64,000 bases of DNA from Phycisphaerae bacterium (GTDB lineage Bacteria > Planctomycetota > Phycisphaerae > UBA1845 > CAIVHJ01), in assembly GCA_022072405.1 (NCBI GenBank), contig JAJVHX010000011.1:124001-188000 (forward strand), read 5' to 3'. The position numbers and the translations under genes were made by a program. The stretch's first letter is position 1, and each line of letters begins with the position of its first letter. The notes beneath the pieces were generated by a model. It was not told the origin of the DNA and ran no database searches. It saw only the letters and a program-made list of their open reading frames with translations. This document shows, in pieces, positions 26,724-35,978 of this stretch.

Positions 26724-27132
26724 TGATCTGGCATATCTGGTGCTGCTGATCGCCACGGCAGTGATCGTGGTCATCTGGCAGGTTCTGCGCTGGCGCGAAT
26801 CCCGCCGCCCGCCGCACATTCATCCGCGTTTGCAGAAATACGCCGGACCCGATTCCGATCTGGCCCAGCAACGCCGCACCGCAGCCGAAAAAATCATCGC
26901 CACCTCCAGCACTCCGACCATCGCCGGTTATCTGATTCTACAACAGATCGAGGCGGTCTATGTGGAAGGCTTTCGCCGCCCGGAAGAAGCACTCGAAGGA
27001 ATCAAAGCGGTTGCTGCCATGAAAGGGGCCAACGCGGTGATCAACTTACGTCACGAACGCAGCGCGGCAGGTAAGTGCAGTGCCAGCGGTGATGCTGTAC
27101 TGGTAGAAGCCCAGGCGCCCTCAACGTCATAA
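26704..27132 (+). CDS. membrane-anchored YbjQ-like (UPF0145) protein
   Basis: 142 residues. One N-terminal helix (about 7-27, LAYLVLLIATAVIVVIWQVL), then a soluble domain with TTAEKIIATSSTPT-like start, YVEGFRRPEEALEGIKAVAAMKGANAVINLR and a closing SGDAVLVEA. The GANAV element and the strand order resemble YbjQ/UPF0145 proteins. GGTGA five bases before the ATG at 26704 decides the start; a GTG at 26695 is the alternative. It overlaps the end of the GT2 gene by 20 bases, so the two are translated from one message. Function unknown. Confidence 0.72.
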   Translation: MLALSGNDLAYLVLLIATAVIVVIWQVLRWRESRRPPHIHPRLQKYAGPDSDLAQQRRTAAEKIIATSSTPTIAGYLILQQIEAVYVEGFRRPEEALEGIKAVAAMKGANAVINLRHERSAAGKCSASGDAVLVEAQAPSTS

Positions 27133-27280
27133 TTCAGTACCCGTCGCGTGGGGTTAATCATCGCGGCTCGTTTGTTCTACAGCAGGCAGGAATAAAGCCA
27201 GCCATTCATTAAAGCGGTTGTAGTATGTAATATATTGTCATGTAATGATTTACGTTGTGCGATTCATTAGGAGCAGATCG

Positions 27281-29293
27281 ATGTTCAGGAATAAATCAGC
27301 CATACTTGGGGCGTTCGTGATGCTGTTGAGTTCAGGCTCGCTGGCTTTGGCCAGTGGTCCGTCGCAGCTCGATTCGCAGAAATTCTCATTGGCCAAGACC
27401 GTGCCGGGAAATACATGGCTATACACCCACTGGACCTACAATCCGGAAGCCGAATTCGTCTCCCAGCATTGGGCGGGTGTGTTGGAAGCTCTTCGCCAAG
27501 TCCGGCTGGATCAGGATCTCAAACAACTGATTCTTTCTGAACTTTCTTCACCGGAAGAACAAGCCAATTTCACAAAACACTGGGATCGCGCCTGGGAACT
27601 GATCGATCAGGTTAAATGGTGTGACCTGATGAGCCGCGAAGGAATTTATTTTCAGGGTCCCACCGCACCGGGTTCCACCAACGGCATGCCCATGCCTGGT
27701 TTTTTCCCGCAGCATACGATGGTTCTTCTGGCCAAATCAGAAACCGTGCAGGAGAACGTGCAGGCCCTCGTAGCCATTCTGCAGGAACTGGATAGTCTGT
27801 GCGAATCGGTAACACTGACGAACGGTGAGATCAATCAAGCTAAATTATGGTCGCTGGAGCTGAGTGGTGCGCCGCTGGGACTGTATCTGATTAATCAGGG
27901 CGACCTGATCATTTTCTCCAGCAATTCCGCCGGAGCTCAGGATGTTCTGGCCCGCTTTAATGAATCGCCCCGCGATGATGCGTTAATTAATCTACCCAAA
28001 TTCCAGCAGGCATTCGCTGCCTTGCCGCCTGCGGAAGACGGAGTCATGTATTTTGATCTCGCCAATTTTCTGGGGTTGCTCAAATCAGGATTGTCCGAAA
28101 TCCGGGAAAGTCAGCTGCAGGCTGCACAGCAAAGCCGTAACAGCACACCCGGCGGAGCTGCTGATTCCACCATCGCCCAATCTCAGCCGTCTGCTCCCGC
28201 AACGGAATTCAGTGAACTGGACGGGTTGAAAATATTTATCCGCCTGATTGATGAATTTGATTTTATTGATTACCTGGCCATGACCAGTCGGACGGAGGGC
28301 TTGCAGCAGTACGTGGATACCGTCGCGCGACTCAAGCCGGACGCCGTCAGCAAACCGATCGTCAAAATCGTTACCAATAATGGTCAGATTGCCGACTATC
28401 TCCGCTACATCCCCAAAGAGGCGTCCTCCTTCTGGGCCTGGTCCGGTGTGGATATGTCGGCGATCAATGACTGGGTGCTGGGATTTATCAAAGAGGAGAT
28501 TCCCGGTGGGCCTGATCTGCTGAATCAATATGCCAACTGGCAGCAGGAAGTGAATTTTCATCCCGCCGCGGATTTATTCGGCTGGTTGAATGGTCAGATG
28601 ATTGCAGTGACGCTGCCGCCGGCCGTAATGACTCCTTTCACCACCGCGGATTTTGTCTTCATGATCAAGGTCAAGGATGGCGAACAGGCCCTCACGCAGA
28701 TCAACGGTTGGCTGGCCAAAGCAGGACCGCAGATGCAGATTCTGCCGGCTGGCGATGTGCAGGCGGAAAAGTTTTATACCCTCAGTCATCCCATGCTGAT
28801 GATGCTGGGCGGCGGATTGAAGTATGGTGTGCAGGATAACTGGCTGATCATCGGCAGCACTGCGGCGGCACTCAATAAATGTCTGGCGACCGCGGCTGGC
28901 AAGAATCCCAATATTTCCGAAAACGAACGTTTCCAGAAAGAGGGGTTGAAGCTTGATGGTCCGATCAGTTCCGCCTCTTTTGCGGACATGCGCAACTGGC
29001 ATCAGGAGATGGCCATGTCATTCGGTATGATGCCGATGTTCTCCGCCATGATTCCGCCTCAACCGGAAATGCAATCGACCCGGACTATTTTCAACATGAT
29101 CGGTAAATTGGGTCCGGTGTTTGCCAAGATGGATTTCTTCCGCTCAATGTCCACTGCCACGACCTTCGACGGCCAGCAATGGGTTTCGCAGCAGGTGACC
29201 ACCTATCGTGAGTATACGCCGCCTGCAACGACTCCGACCGCCTCGCCCGAATCTGCCCCGGCGACCAGCGATCAATCACTGGACGGCTTGTAA
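27281..29293 (+). CDS. secreted DUF3352-like protein (second copy)
   Basis: 670 residues. The signal peptide is FVMLLSSGSLALASG (cleavage near 25). The mature part opens SLAKTVPGNTWLYTHW and continues with long alternating segments, for example DGVMYFDLANFLGLL, comparable in layout to the protein at 9644-11548, including the low-complexity Ser/Ala/Pro/Gln linker in the middle (QQSRNSTPGGAAD). AGGAG seven bases before the ATG at 27281 fixes the start over the upstream ATG at 27245. Single gene with its own terminator. Function unknown; periplasmic location inferred. Confidence 0.8.
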   Translation: MFRNKSAILGAFVMLLSSGSLALASGPSQLDSQKFSLAKTVPGNTWLYTHWTYNPEAEFVSQHWAGVLEALRQVRLDQDLKQLILSELSSPEEQANFTKHWDRAWELIDQVKWCDLMSREGIYFQGPTAPGSTNGMPMPGFFPQHTMVLLAKSETVQENVQALVAILQELDSLCESVTLTNGEINQAKLWSLELSGAPLGLYLINQGDLIIFSSNSAGAQDVLARFNESPRDDALINLPKFQQAFAALPPAEDGVMYFDLANFLGLLKSGLSEIRESQLQAAQQSRNSTPGGAADSTIAQSQPSAPATEFSELDGLKIFIRLIDEFDFIDYLAMTSRTEGLQQYVDTVARLKPDAVSKPIVKIVTNNGQIADYLRYIPKEASSFWAWSGVDMSAINDWVLGFIKEEIPGGPDLLNQYANWQQEVNFHPAADLFGWLNGQMIAVTLPPAVMTPFTTADFVFMIKVKDGEQALTQINGWLAKAGPQMQILPAGDVQAEKFYTLSHPMLMMLGGGLKYGVQDNWLIIGSTAAALNKCLATAAGKNPNISENERFQKEGLKLDGPISSASFADMRNWHQEMAMSFGMMPMFSAMIPPQPEMQSTRTIFNMIGKLGPVFAKMDFFRSMSTATTFDGQQWVSQQVTTYREYTPPATTPTASPESAPATSDQSLDGL

Positions 29294-29327
29294 ACCGAAG
29301 TTCAACATTCGTCCCCTCGTCACCACC

Positions 29328-29358
29328 ACCGCTCGTGCCAGCCGCGAGCGGTTTTTTA
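29328..29358 (+). terminator. rho-independent terminator of the second DUF3352-like gene
   Basis: ACCGCTCG (29328-29335) pairs with CGAGCGGT (29345-29352), followed by TTTTTTATT. It begins 34 bases past the stop and reaches the last codon of the convergent peptidase gene. Confidence 0.9.
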
Positions 29359-30492
29359 TTGAGTGGACATGAGCAGACGCTGATAGCGTTTTTCCAGCAG
29401 CTTCAGCCGCTTGTCCAGTCGCTCATCATGATGGGGGATGGGCGTGCGCGTCCGGCAGAGCGCCACGAACCAGCGTACCAGCCCTTGATAATCATCCAGA
29501 TGAATATATTCCGGGGCGAGCACTTTTTTCTGGCGATCCACGTTATGGTAATTGCCCAACGCCAGACATAGCCCGGTCGCATCATAGCCAAAATGAACAT
29601 AGGCGGTTGATTCGCACGTACCGCCATCCATCAATTTACGTTGGAATTTGAAGTCCGGTTCCTGCTGTTGCAGATCTTCTGCTACCCGGCCGCACCAAGC
29701 GGTCAGCGGAGCGGTGAAGATGCTAGCTTTATCACCCACTCGCAGAATCGGCCCGCCACCCATTACCACCCCCGGTAAAACAGAGCTGGTTTCGATGGCC
29801 ACCACCAGACATTTCTGCGGAATGGTCTTGAGTCGGCAGGCGGCGATGGCGCCAATAAAGCCCACTTCTTCGGCGCGCGTAAAGAGAAAGTAGGCCTCGC
29901 TGCGAACATTCTTTTGAATGAGCTGATCCAGGCAGGAAACCATCGCCGCACAACCGGCGATATCATCACAGCCGCGGGCATAGATCATCCCTTTTTTGAT
30001 CTGGTGATCGGGAAAATCCCACATTCCCGGTGATTTCGGCGGAATGACGGCTGACTTCGGCTTGGTCAGAGCGATGGTTGCTTGATGAACCATCGGTTGT
30101 GGCTTGATCAAGCCCAGCGATCGTACCTGGGTTTTCGTAATTCGACCGTGGACCCACTGGGTACCGGTCCAGAAGCGCACTTTGGCGTTGGGGAAGTATT
30201 CCGGTGGAACCCCGCCATGCCATTCTGCCAGCAACTCCCCGGTCCCGGTCATGCGCAAGGCCCGAAATCCCGGATGATCGGTATGAGCGGCGAAGCAGAC
30301 CGGCCGGCGAATTTTCGACGCGGGATGTTTGTAATGGACCAGGATGTTGCCTGCCGCATCACTGCGACAGTCGACGTGCGGCTGGTCGGTACAAAAATTG
30401 CGGAGATATTGCCGCACCAGTCCCTCGGTAAACGGAGCGGTCGGCAGGGCCAACAGGTCGGTCAATAGGGCTTCAGTACGTTTTTTAGCCAT
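29356..30492 (-). CDS. M42/M20-type metallopeptidase
   Basis: 378 residues. Co-catalytic metal sites are readable in order: AAHTDHPGF (His, Asp), ARGCDDIAGCAAM (bridging Asp), FTRAEEVGFIGA (general-base Glu and ligand Glu), AIETSS (acidic ligand), and LALGNYHN near the end (His). This is the order in M42 glutamyl aminopeptidases and related M20 enzymes. Probably a cytosolic aminopeptidase. GGGGAG six bases before the ATG at 30492 chooses the start; the frame stays open 19 codons further upstream without similarity. Single gene, convergent with the DUF3352-like gene. Confidence 0.88.
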   Translation of the reverse strand: MAKKRTEALLTDLLALPTAPFTEGLVRQYLRNFCTDQPHVDCRSDAAGNILVHYKHPASKIRRPVCFAAHTDHPGFRALRMTGTGELLAEWHGGVPPEYFPNAKVRFWTGTQWVHGRITKTQVRSLGLIKPQPMVHQATIALTKPKSAVIPPKSPGMWDFPDHQIKKGMIYARGCDDIAGCAAMVSCLDQLIQKNVRSEAYFLFTRAEEVGFIGAIAACRLKTIPQKCLVVAIETSSVLPGVVMGGGPILRVGDKASIFTAPLTAWCGRVAEDLQQQEPDFKFQRKLMDGGTCESTAYVHFGYDATGLCLALGNYHNVDRQKKVLAPEYIHLDDYQGLVRWFVALCRTRTPIPHHDERLDKRLKLLEKRYQRLLMSTQ

Positions 30493-30689
30493 CAGTAACT
30501 CCCCAATAATTGTGGTTAACCATCGGTCAGTGGATTTTAAACCAACCATTCACAAGGGTCTATATCATTCATGGCCTGCGTCGATGATTACCGCGGAATG
30601 TTGATTCGTAACGCAACTGCATATTCCAATCGCTTTTCGTCGATGAACACTAAGAGTGGTCGTGCTTGGCATTGGACAGGTGGATAATG

Positions 30690-31751
30690 ATGCGCGTATT
30701 AGTTACGGGCAGTGGCGGTCTGATCGGCTCCGAAGCGGTGGAGTTTTATCATCAGCGCGGTGCCAGCGTTCAAGGTATTGATAACAACCTGCGGGCGGAT
30801 TTTTTCGGACCGCAGGGTGATATTCGCTGGAACCTGGAGCGTTTGCGCTCGACCTGTCCCGGATATCAGCACCACTTTCACGATATCCGCGATCGCCGCT
30901 GGGTCCTGCAGCTGATGGGTTCGACAACTTTTGATCTGATCATACACAGCGCTGCCCAGCCGTCACACGATCTGGCCGCCAGTCGACCGTTCGATGATTT
31001 TGAAACCAATGCGCTGGCAACGCTGAATCTGCTGGAAGCTATGCGGCAATACCAGGCCGATGCGGTGTTTGTTTATCTCAGCACCAACAAAGTATATGGT
31101 GATGGCCCCAATCGGCTGCGCCTGCACTGCGGGCCGTTGCGTTACGATTTCGCCGAGGCGGCTTATGCCGAGGGCATCGACGAACATTTCAGCATTGATC
31201 AGAACCTGCACAGCTTATTCGGCGCCTCCAAGGCGGCTGCCGACCTGCTCGTACAGGAATATGGGCGTTACTTCGGCCTGCGAACGGGTGTGTTTCGAGG
31301 CGGATGTCTGACCGGCCGGCATCACAGCGCTGTGCAGTTGCATGGATTTCTGTCTTATCTGGTGAGCGTCGCCTGGAGCGGGGCCCCCTACACGATTATC
31401 GGTTACGAAGGCAAGCAGGTGCGCGATCAGATCTGCAGCAGCGATGTGCTCACCGCGATTAATGCCTTCTATCAGCAGCCGCACCCGGGCGAGGTTTATA
31501 ACATCGGCGGGGGACGCAGCAACAGCGTCAGCATCCGCGAGGTGCTGATCCTGCTTGAGCAGATGCTGGCTCGACCGCTGCCGACGAATTATGAGCCGCA
31601 GGCCCGCCGCGGCGACCACATCTGCTATTACACAAATCTGGCCAAGTTACGCGCCCATTATCCACACTGGCGACTGACTCGCACGGTGCCTCAATTGCTG
31701 GAGGAAATTCTCCAGTCGGTATCGACGCGCTCGCCGGCGGGGGCGGTGTGA
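30690..31751 (+). CDS. NAD-dependent epimerase/dehydratase, CDP-paratose 2-epimerase-like
   Basis: 354-residue extended SDR. MRVLVTGSGGLIGSE is the NAD motif. SLFGASKAAADLLVQEYGR, FRGGCLTGRHHSAVQLHGF, GYEGKQVRDQICSSD and VYNIGGGRSNSVS are the hallmarks of CDP-tyvelose (paratose) epimerases. The usual Tyr of Tyr-x3-Lys is Phe (FGASK), as I recall for this subfamily. AGGTGG precedes tandem ATGs at 30687 and 30690. It lies directly upstream of the glycosyltransferase-sulfotransferase gene, so both may decorate one glycan, perhaps with a 3,6-dideoxy-like sugar. The exact sugar is not proven. Confidence 0.85.
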   Translation: MRVLVTGSGGLIGSEAVEFYHQRGASVQGIDNNLRADFFGPQGDIRWNLERLRSTCPGYQHHFHDIRDRRWVLQLMGSTTFDLIIHSAAQPSHDLAASRPFDDFETNALATLNLLEAMRQYQADAVFVYLSTNKVYGDGPNRLRLHCGPLRYDFAEAAYAEGIDEHFSIDQNLHSLFGASKAAADLLVQEYGRYFGLRTGVFRGGCLTGRHHSAVQLHGFLSYLVSVAWSGAPYTIIGYEGKQVRDQICSSDVLTAINAFYQQPHPGEVYNIGGGRSNSVSIREVLILLEQMLARPLPTNYEPQARRGDHICYYTNLAKLRAHYPHWRLTRTVPQLLEEILQSVSTRSPAGAV

Positions 31752-31792
31752 TACACGATTGGTGCGGTGAACTAACGATACCCTGAGGGATC

Positions 31793-34009
31793 ATGATGCG
31801 CTGGTTGGCACTGCTGCATCCCGGCACGAATTCTCGAGGCCTGTTGCTGGACATGGCGGCTGGGTTGCAACAACTGGGCGAGGAGGTGCTATATTTCGAA
31901 CTGCAACCCTTCTGGAGCCTGGTCCAATCTCACCCATTGCAAACGAACGAACTGAACACCCACCTGGCCCACCTGTTGACGCGGTTCATTCAACAGAATC
32001 GGATCGATGCCTCGTTCGGCATGTGGGCGAACGGTATGCTCAGTCTGCCGGTACTGGTTGATCCGGAAGAGCGCTTGGTCAGCTGGTTCGATTCGATTCA
32101 TCATCCCCATGTGCAATTCTGGTGGGACGCACCTCATTGGCAGGATGGCGGCAGCCTGCATAGTCTGCTGGGACGGGGTTTATTCAACAGCCCGCAACAA
32201 CTGCATCTGATTAATAATCGCTATACCGGTGCGGAGATGGCGGAAATCCTGGACTTCAGCCTGGTGATGCATCAACCCAACGGGGTCAATCCTGACACTT
32301 TCAAACCCGATCCCGCCGTAACGCCTGATTATGACCTGGTGATATTTTCCGGCGGGGGTGATCCGAATCCCACTCCATTAATGCTGGAAGAATTGCAGAA
32401 AGAGGAACCGGATCTGCAACGAATTCGACGGGACCAGGCTGCTCGTCTGGGCGAACGTATCGAACAGTGGTGCAGTAAACGTGACACCAGCCAGCAGCAT
32501 GGATTTCGAAAGTTGATACATGCGATGATCGAGCAGCGCCTGGCGAATCGTCATCTTCCTGCGCTGTTGCATCTGCAACAAGCAGCCGGACAGGATGTCG
32601 CCGTTGCCCAGGCCGCCGCTGAACTCATCCGCCAACCGGTCCCCTACATACAATTGACTGAACTGGTGCGGAGCATTGAAACGTGGGAACGGCCCTTCAT
32701 GGTCGCCTATCTGGCGCGCTATTTTCGTTGTTTGCGCGTAGGAGCCCAGGATTATTCCACGTGGGGCCTCCAGGGTGATACGGTGGCTAGCGTACCCTAT
32801 GATGAACAACATCGTTACTACGCGCGGGCCCGTTTCGCACTGAATGTCATGCGCTGGCAAGATGACTGCAGCCTGAACTCGAAGATTTTTGAAATCACCG
32901 CCAGCCGGTGCGGATGTCTGCAGGGTTATCGTGCGGGTGTTGAGGATTTGTTTGAGGCCGATCGGGAAATCCTGATCTTTCACACACCGGCAGAAGCCCG
33001 CCAAAAATTATCGGCCACGCTGGCATTACCGGATCACGGCGCGGCGATCGCGGCAGCGGGTTATCGCCGGACGCTACGGGACCATACCTGGGCCCAGCGT
33101 TGGAGAGCCGTTGTACCGGTGATCAGTAAAATGACCCAGGCCCGCCCGCCTGCCGCTCAATCAGCGGCCCTGCCGGTGCAGAGAATCACACCCGAAGGCG
33201 ATCATCTGGTATTTTTATTGGCCCCGATGCGCAGCGGATCTACACTGCTTCGAAAAATAATCGACAGCCATCCGCGATTATGCAGTCCTGCCGAAACCTG
33301 GTTCCTCATGCCGCTCATTAATATGTGGAACGGTCGGGGACCGGGCGATGGCTATGATGCAGCTCAGGCGGCGGCGGCCTTACAGGGGCTGGTGAATCAG
33401 GATGGATTTATGGTCGCCGCTCGCCAATTTGCTGCGGAAGTTTACAACCGGCTTCGCTCTCCCGAAGCGCAACTGCTGATCGATAAAACCCCATTCTACC
33501 TGCGGATTGCACAATATCTGCCGATGCTTTTTCCCCGGGCCCGATACTTGCTGTTACTTCGTGATCCGCGCGGGACGGTCTGGTCGTTTCATACCTGGGA
33601 AAAAATTACATCGCCCGGCATCGCCGACATCAGCCAGCGCGTCGCCCGGGAATTAATGACGCAATACGATTTTCAGCAAGCGCACCCCGATAGCACTGCC
33701 ATCATCCATTACGAAGAACTGTGTGCCAACCCGGAAGCAGCCTGTCGCCGGATGTGCGATTTCCTGCAGGTTCCTTTCGAACCCTCGATGATGCAATATG
33801 GCCGCTACCGGCACCATGAGGGTTATGGTGATGAAAAGAGCCGACTCCACGCGGCGCCACATCAGGAGAGTGTGGAACGCTGGTCGCAAGCGGGCGGAAT
33901 ATCCCTTGATGAACAGGTTGCTTTGGCCCGGGGCTGTGGTGAACAGATCTTAAGACACTTCGGCTACGATCAACTCGCTGACCTGGCTGTGACCTGCGAC
34001 GTACCCTGA
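31793..34009 (+). CDS. CgeB-like glycosyltransferase fused to a sulfotransferase
   Basis: 738 residues in two modules. Residues 1 to about 450 are a CgeB/DUF3880-like glycosyltransferase: MRWLALLHPGTNSRG start, VSWFDSIHHPH, YDLVIFSGGG, and a donor half ending FALNVMRWQDDCSLNSKIFEITASRCG. Residues about 470-738 are a PAPS-dependent sulfotransferase: 5'-phosphosulfate loop APMRSGSTLLRKI, KTPFYLRIAQYLPMLFPRAR, 3'-phosphate site LLLRDPRGTVWSFH, and IHYEELCANPE. The fusion suggests that one enzyme both adds a sugar and sulfates the product. GAGGGATC precedes the ATG. Downstream of the epimerase with a 41-base gap. Confidence 0.87.
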   Translation: MMRWLALLHPGTNSRGLLLDMAAGLQQLGEEVLYFELQPFWSLVQSHPLQTNELNTHLAHLLTRFIQQNRIDASFGMWANGMLSLPVLVDPEERLVSWFDSIHHPHVQFWWDAPHWQDGGSLHSLLGRGLFNSPQQLHLINNRYTGAEMAEILDFSLVMHQPNGVNPDTFKPDPAVTPDYDLVIFSGGGDPNPTPLMLEELQKEEPDLQRIRRDQAARLGERIEQWCSKRDTSQQHGFRKLIHAMIEQRLANRHLPALLHLQQAAGQDVAVAQAAAELIRQPVPYIQLTELVRSIETWERPFMVAYLARYFRCLRVGAQDYSTWGLQGDTVASVPYDEQHRYYARARFALNVMRWQDDCSLNSKIFEITASRCGCLQGYRAGVEDLFEADREILIFHTPAEARQKLSATLALPDHGAAIAAAGYRRTLRDHTWAQRWRAVVPVISKMTQARPPAAQSAALPVQRITPEGDHLVFLLAPMRSGSTLLRKIIDSHPRLCSPAETWFLMPLINMWNGRGPGDGYDAAQAAAALQGLVNQDGFMVAARQFAAEVYNRLRSPEAQLLIDKTPFYLRIAQYLPMLFPRARYLLLLRDPRGTVWSFHTWEKITSPGIADISQRVARELMTQYDFQQAHPDSTAIIHYEELCANPEAACRRMCDFLQVPFEPSMMQYGRYRHHEGYGDEKSRLHAAPHQESVERWSQAGGISLDEQVALARGCGEQILRHFGYDQLADLAVTCDVP

Positions 34010-34012
34010 TCG

Positions 34013-35191
34013 TCAGGGCGCCTGCAGGGCGGTCTGCAGGGCTGACACACTGTAAGCGGTGACCAGATAGGGGTTACCTTCATACCAGCGGTCGGCAGTG
34101 TTGACCCAGCTCCCATCGCTGTTCTGCAGCGAAACCAGCTTGTGACAGAGGTCTTCACGCCAATTATGATTTTGCTGATCAGGGGTGGTGATGTCGGCTT
34201 GCCCCCAATGGTAAAGGGCCTTGGAAAAAACCTGAAAATAATAATACAAGCCTTCCAGTGAATGGCTGCCGGGCATGTTGGGGTTGGAATCCAGTGTATA
34301 ATTTTTCTGAATCCACTGCCAGGCGGCCTGCACACGCGGATCATCCTTGCTCAGCCCGGCGTAGAGGTAACTCTTGAAACCGGAGTAGGTCATGCTGCCA
34401 TAGGAGCGCAGGCGGGGCTGATCACCATCTTCGAGGGTCCCTGCTTTGCTCTCGCCACCGTTGGCGGGTGAATAAATAAAACCGCCGTCACTGGCACCAC
34501 GGGCGAAAGGCTGATCGTTGACGGCGCTGCTCATCTGGCAGCGCTCAATAAACTTGATTGCTTTCTTATAAGCCGGATCATCGGGAGACAGGCCGCTCTG
34601 TTTCAGAGCTTCGATCATCATTTGCGTGTTGGAGAGGTCCGGCCGTTTACCGTGGCCGTAACCCGCCCCGCCATACCAGACATTGTCCGGATCGATCGAT
34701 TCACTTTCATCCCATTGCGATTGGGTCAGAAATTTCTGGGCAGCGGGGATATGCTGTCGATATTTTTCCGCCTTGCAACTGGACAAAGCCATCAGGCAGA
34801 CACTGGTGTAGTAGTTGGGCAGGCCGGCCTGTTCCGGGTAGATACCACCATCAGGCCTTTGAAAAGTCAGGATGAAATCCATGGCTTTATGTACCAGGGG
34901 ATGATCCGGACCGTAATCAGGATGCTGCATGAAACACTGCGCCACCAGGGCGGTAATGGCGGGATCAGGGTGTTCCTGATGGGACCAGCTGCCATCCAGA
35001 CCCTGGGTATTTTTCAGAAAATCCATCGCCCGATTGATGGCCGCTACGGTCTGGGTGCGGGTGGTCTCGGTAAAGGTGCTGGAGGATTTTGAGGAATCTT
35101 TTTCACCAGCGGCATCCTGAGCTACTGCTGAGGAGGCCATCACCAGCCAGCAACCGATCAACAAGATTCCTGATATTCGCCGGTTATTCAT
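34013..35191 (-). CDS. secreted squalene-cyclase/prenyltransferase-repeat protein
   Basis: 392 residues. The signal peptide is ISGILLIGCWLVMASSAVAQ. The mature protein has alpha-alpha-barrel repeats with the QxxDGSW-like signatures of the squalene-cyclase fold: NTQGLDGSWS, FQRPDGGIYP and LQNSDGSWVN, plus ARGASDGGFIY. There is no DxDD or DDTA catalytic motif, so it is probably not a cyclase. Exported proteins of this kind are common in planctomycetes; their role is unknown. AAGGGATTTGAT before the ATG. Ends three bases from the convergent fusion gene. Confidence 0.85.
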   Translation of the reverse strand: MNNRRISGILLIGCWLVMASSAVAQDAAGEKDSSKSSSTFTETTRTQTVAAINRAMDFLKNTQGLDGSWSHQEHPDPAITALVAQCFMQHPDYGPDHPLVHKAMDFILTFQRPDGGIYPEQAGLPNYYTSVCLMALSSCKAEKYRQHIPAAQKFLTQSQWDESESIDPDNVWYGGAGYGHGKRPDLSNTQMMIEALKQSGLSPDDPAYKKAIKFIERCQMSSAVNDQPFARGASDGGFIYSPANGGESKAGTLEDGDQPRLRSYGSMTYSGFKSYLYAGLSKDDPRVQAAWQWIQKNYTLDSNPNMPGSHSLEGLYYYFQVFSKALYHWGQADITTPDQQNHNWREDLCHKLVSLQNSDGSWVNTADRWYEGNPYLVTAYSVSALQTALQAP

Positions 35192-35302
35192 ATCAAATCC
35201 CTTTCCTGTCCTGGAGGAGTGTATCTCAGAGGGTATTTTAGTAAAATATATTGTTAACGACTATTCTGATACGCGAAAAAATAGAGGTTCGGGAGTTCCG
35301 GC

Positions 35303-35968
35303 GTGCGTTTTCCGATTGCACCAGAAGGCTGGCGAATTATTTTTATCGCGACGGTGGTATTGGCGGGGGCGGCTTGGCTGCTCAGCTGGATAACCCCATG
35401 GCTGGCTTGGCCGATCTTACCGATCTGGTTATGGGTGATCAGTTTTTTTCGCGATCCGGAACGTCCGCTGAACCATCGCACCGATAGGCTCTACTCGCCC
35501 GCCGACGGCACCATCACCGCGATTGACCGTTTGCCCCATGACCAGGCGGTGGGTGGGGCAGCGCTGCGGATTCGTATCTTCCTGAGCATTTTCAATGTTC
35601 ATATCAACCGCATGCCGACAGCGGTCCAGGTTCAAGCGGTGCAACATCAGCCCGGCCAATACCTCAACGCGTTGCGGGCGGAATCATCCGATCAGAATGA
35701 AGCCATGAGGCTGGAACTGCAACCGCAGCATCCCTGGACGGGGCCGATCATTCTGCGACAAATCGCCGGTGCCATCGCCCGTACGATCGTCTGTCACGCC
35801 CAGCCCGGCCAATCCTATGCCAGCGGACAACGCTTCGGCATGATCAAGTTCGGTTCCGGGACCGAATTACTCATTCCGGATCAGCCAGGTTTGACTGTTT
35901 TAGTCCACGTCGGGCAGAAAGTGCGAGGCGGGCTGACCGAATTCGTCTGTCTGGAAAAATCGCTATAA
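35303..35968 (+). CDS. psd: phosphatidylserine decarboxylase (short form)
   Basis: 221 residues. Makes phosphatidylethanolamine from phosphatidylserine at the membrane. Two N-terminal helices (about 12-50), then YSPADGTITAID, SIFNVHINRMP and the self-cleavage region MIKFGSGTELLIP. The Gly-Ser pair that yields the pyruvoyl group is kept, but the usual GSR reads GSG. VGQKVRGGLTEF is the normal end. It starts with GTG, with GGGAG seven bases upstream. Directly upstream of pssA (about 10 bases), giving both steps of PE synthesis in one operon. Confidence 0.93.
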   Translation: MRFPIAPEGWRIIFIATVVLAGAAWLLSWITPWLAWPILPIWLWVISFFRDPERPLNHRTDRLYSPADGTITAIDRLPHDQAVGGAALRIRIFLSIFNVHINRMPTAVQVQAVQHQPGQYLNALRAESSDQNEAMRLELQPQHPWTGPIILRQIAGAIARTIVCHAQPGQSYASGQRFGMIKFGSGTELLIPDQPGLTVLVHVGQKVRGGLTEFVCLEKSL

Positions 35969-35978
35969 TGTGGAGAAG

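Noticed and set aside
34013-35191. squalene-hopene cyclase
   Set aside because: Catalytic DxDD is missing, there is a signal peptide, and it is about 250 residues shorter than cyclases.
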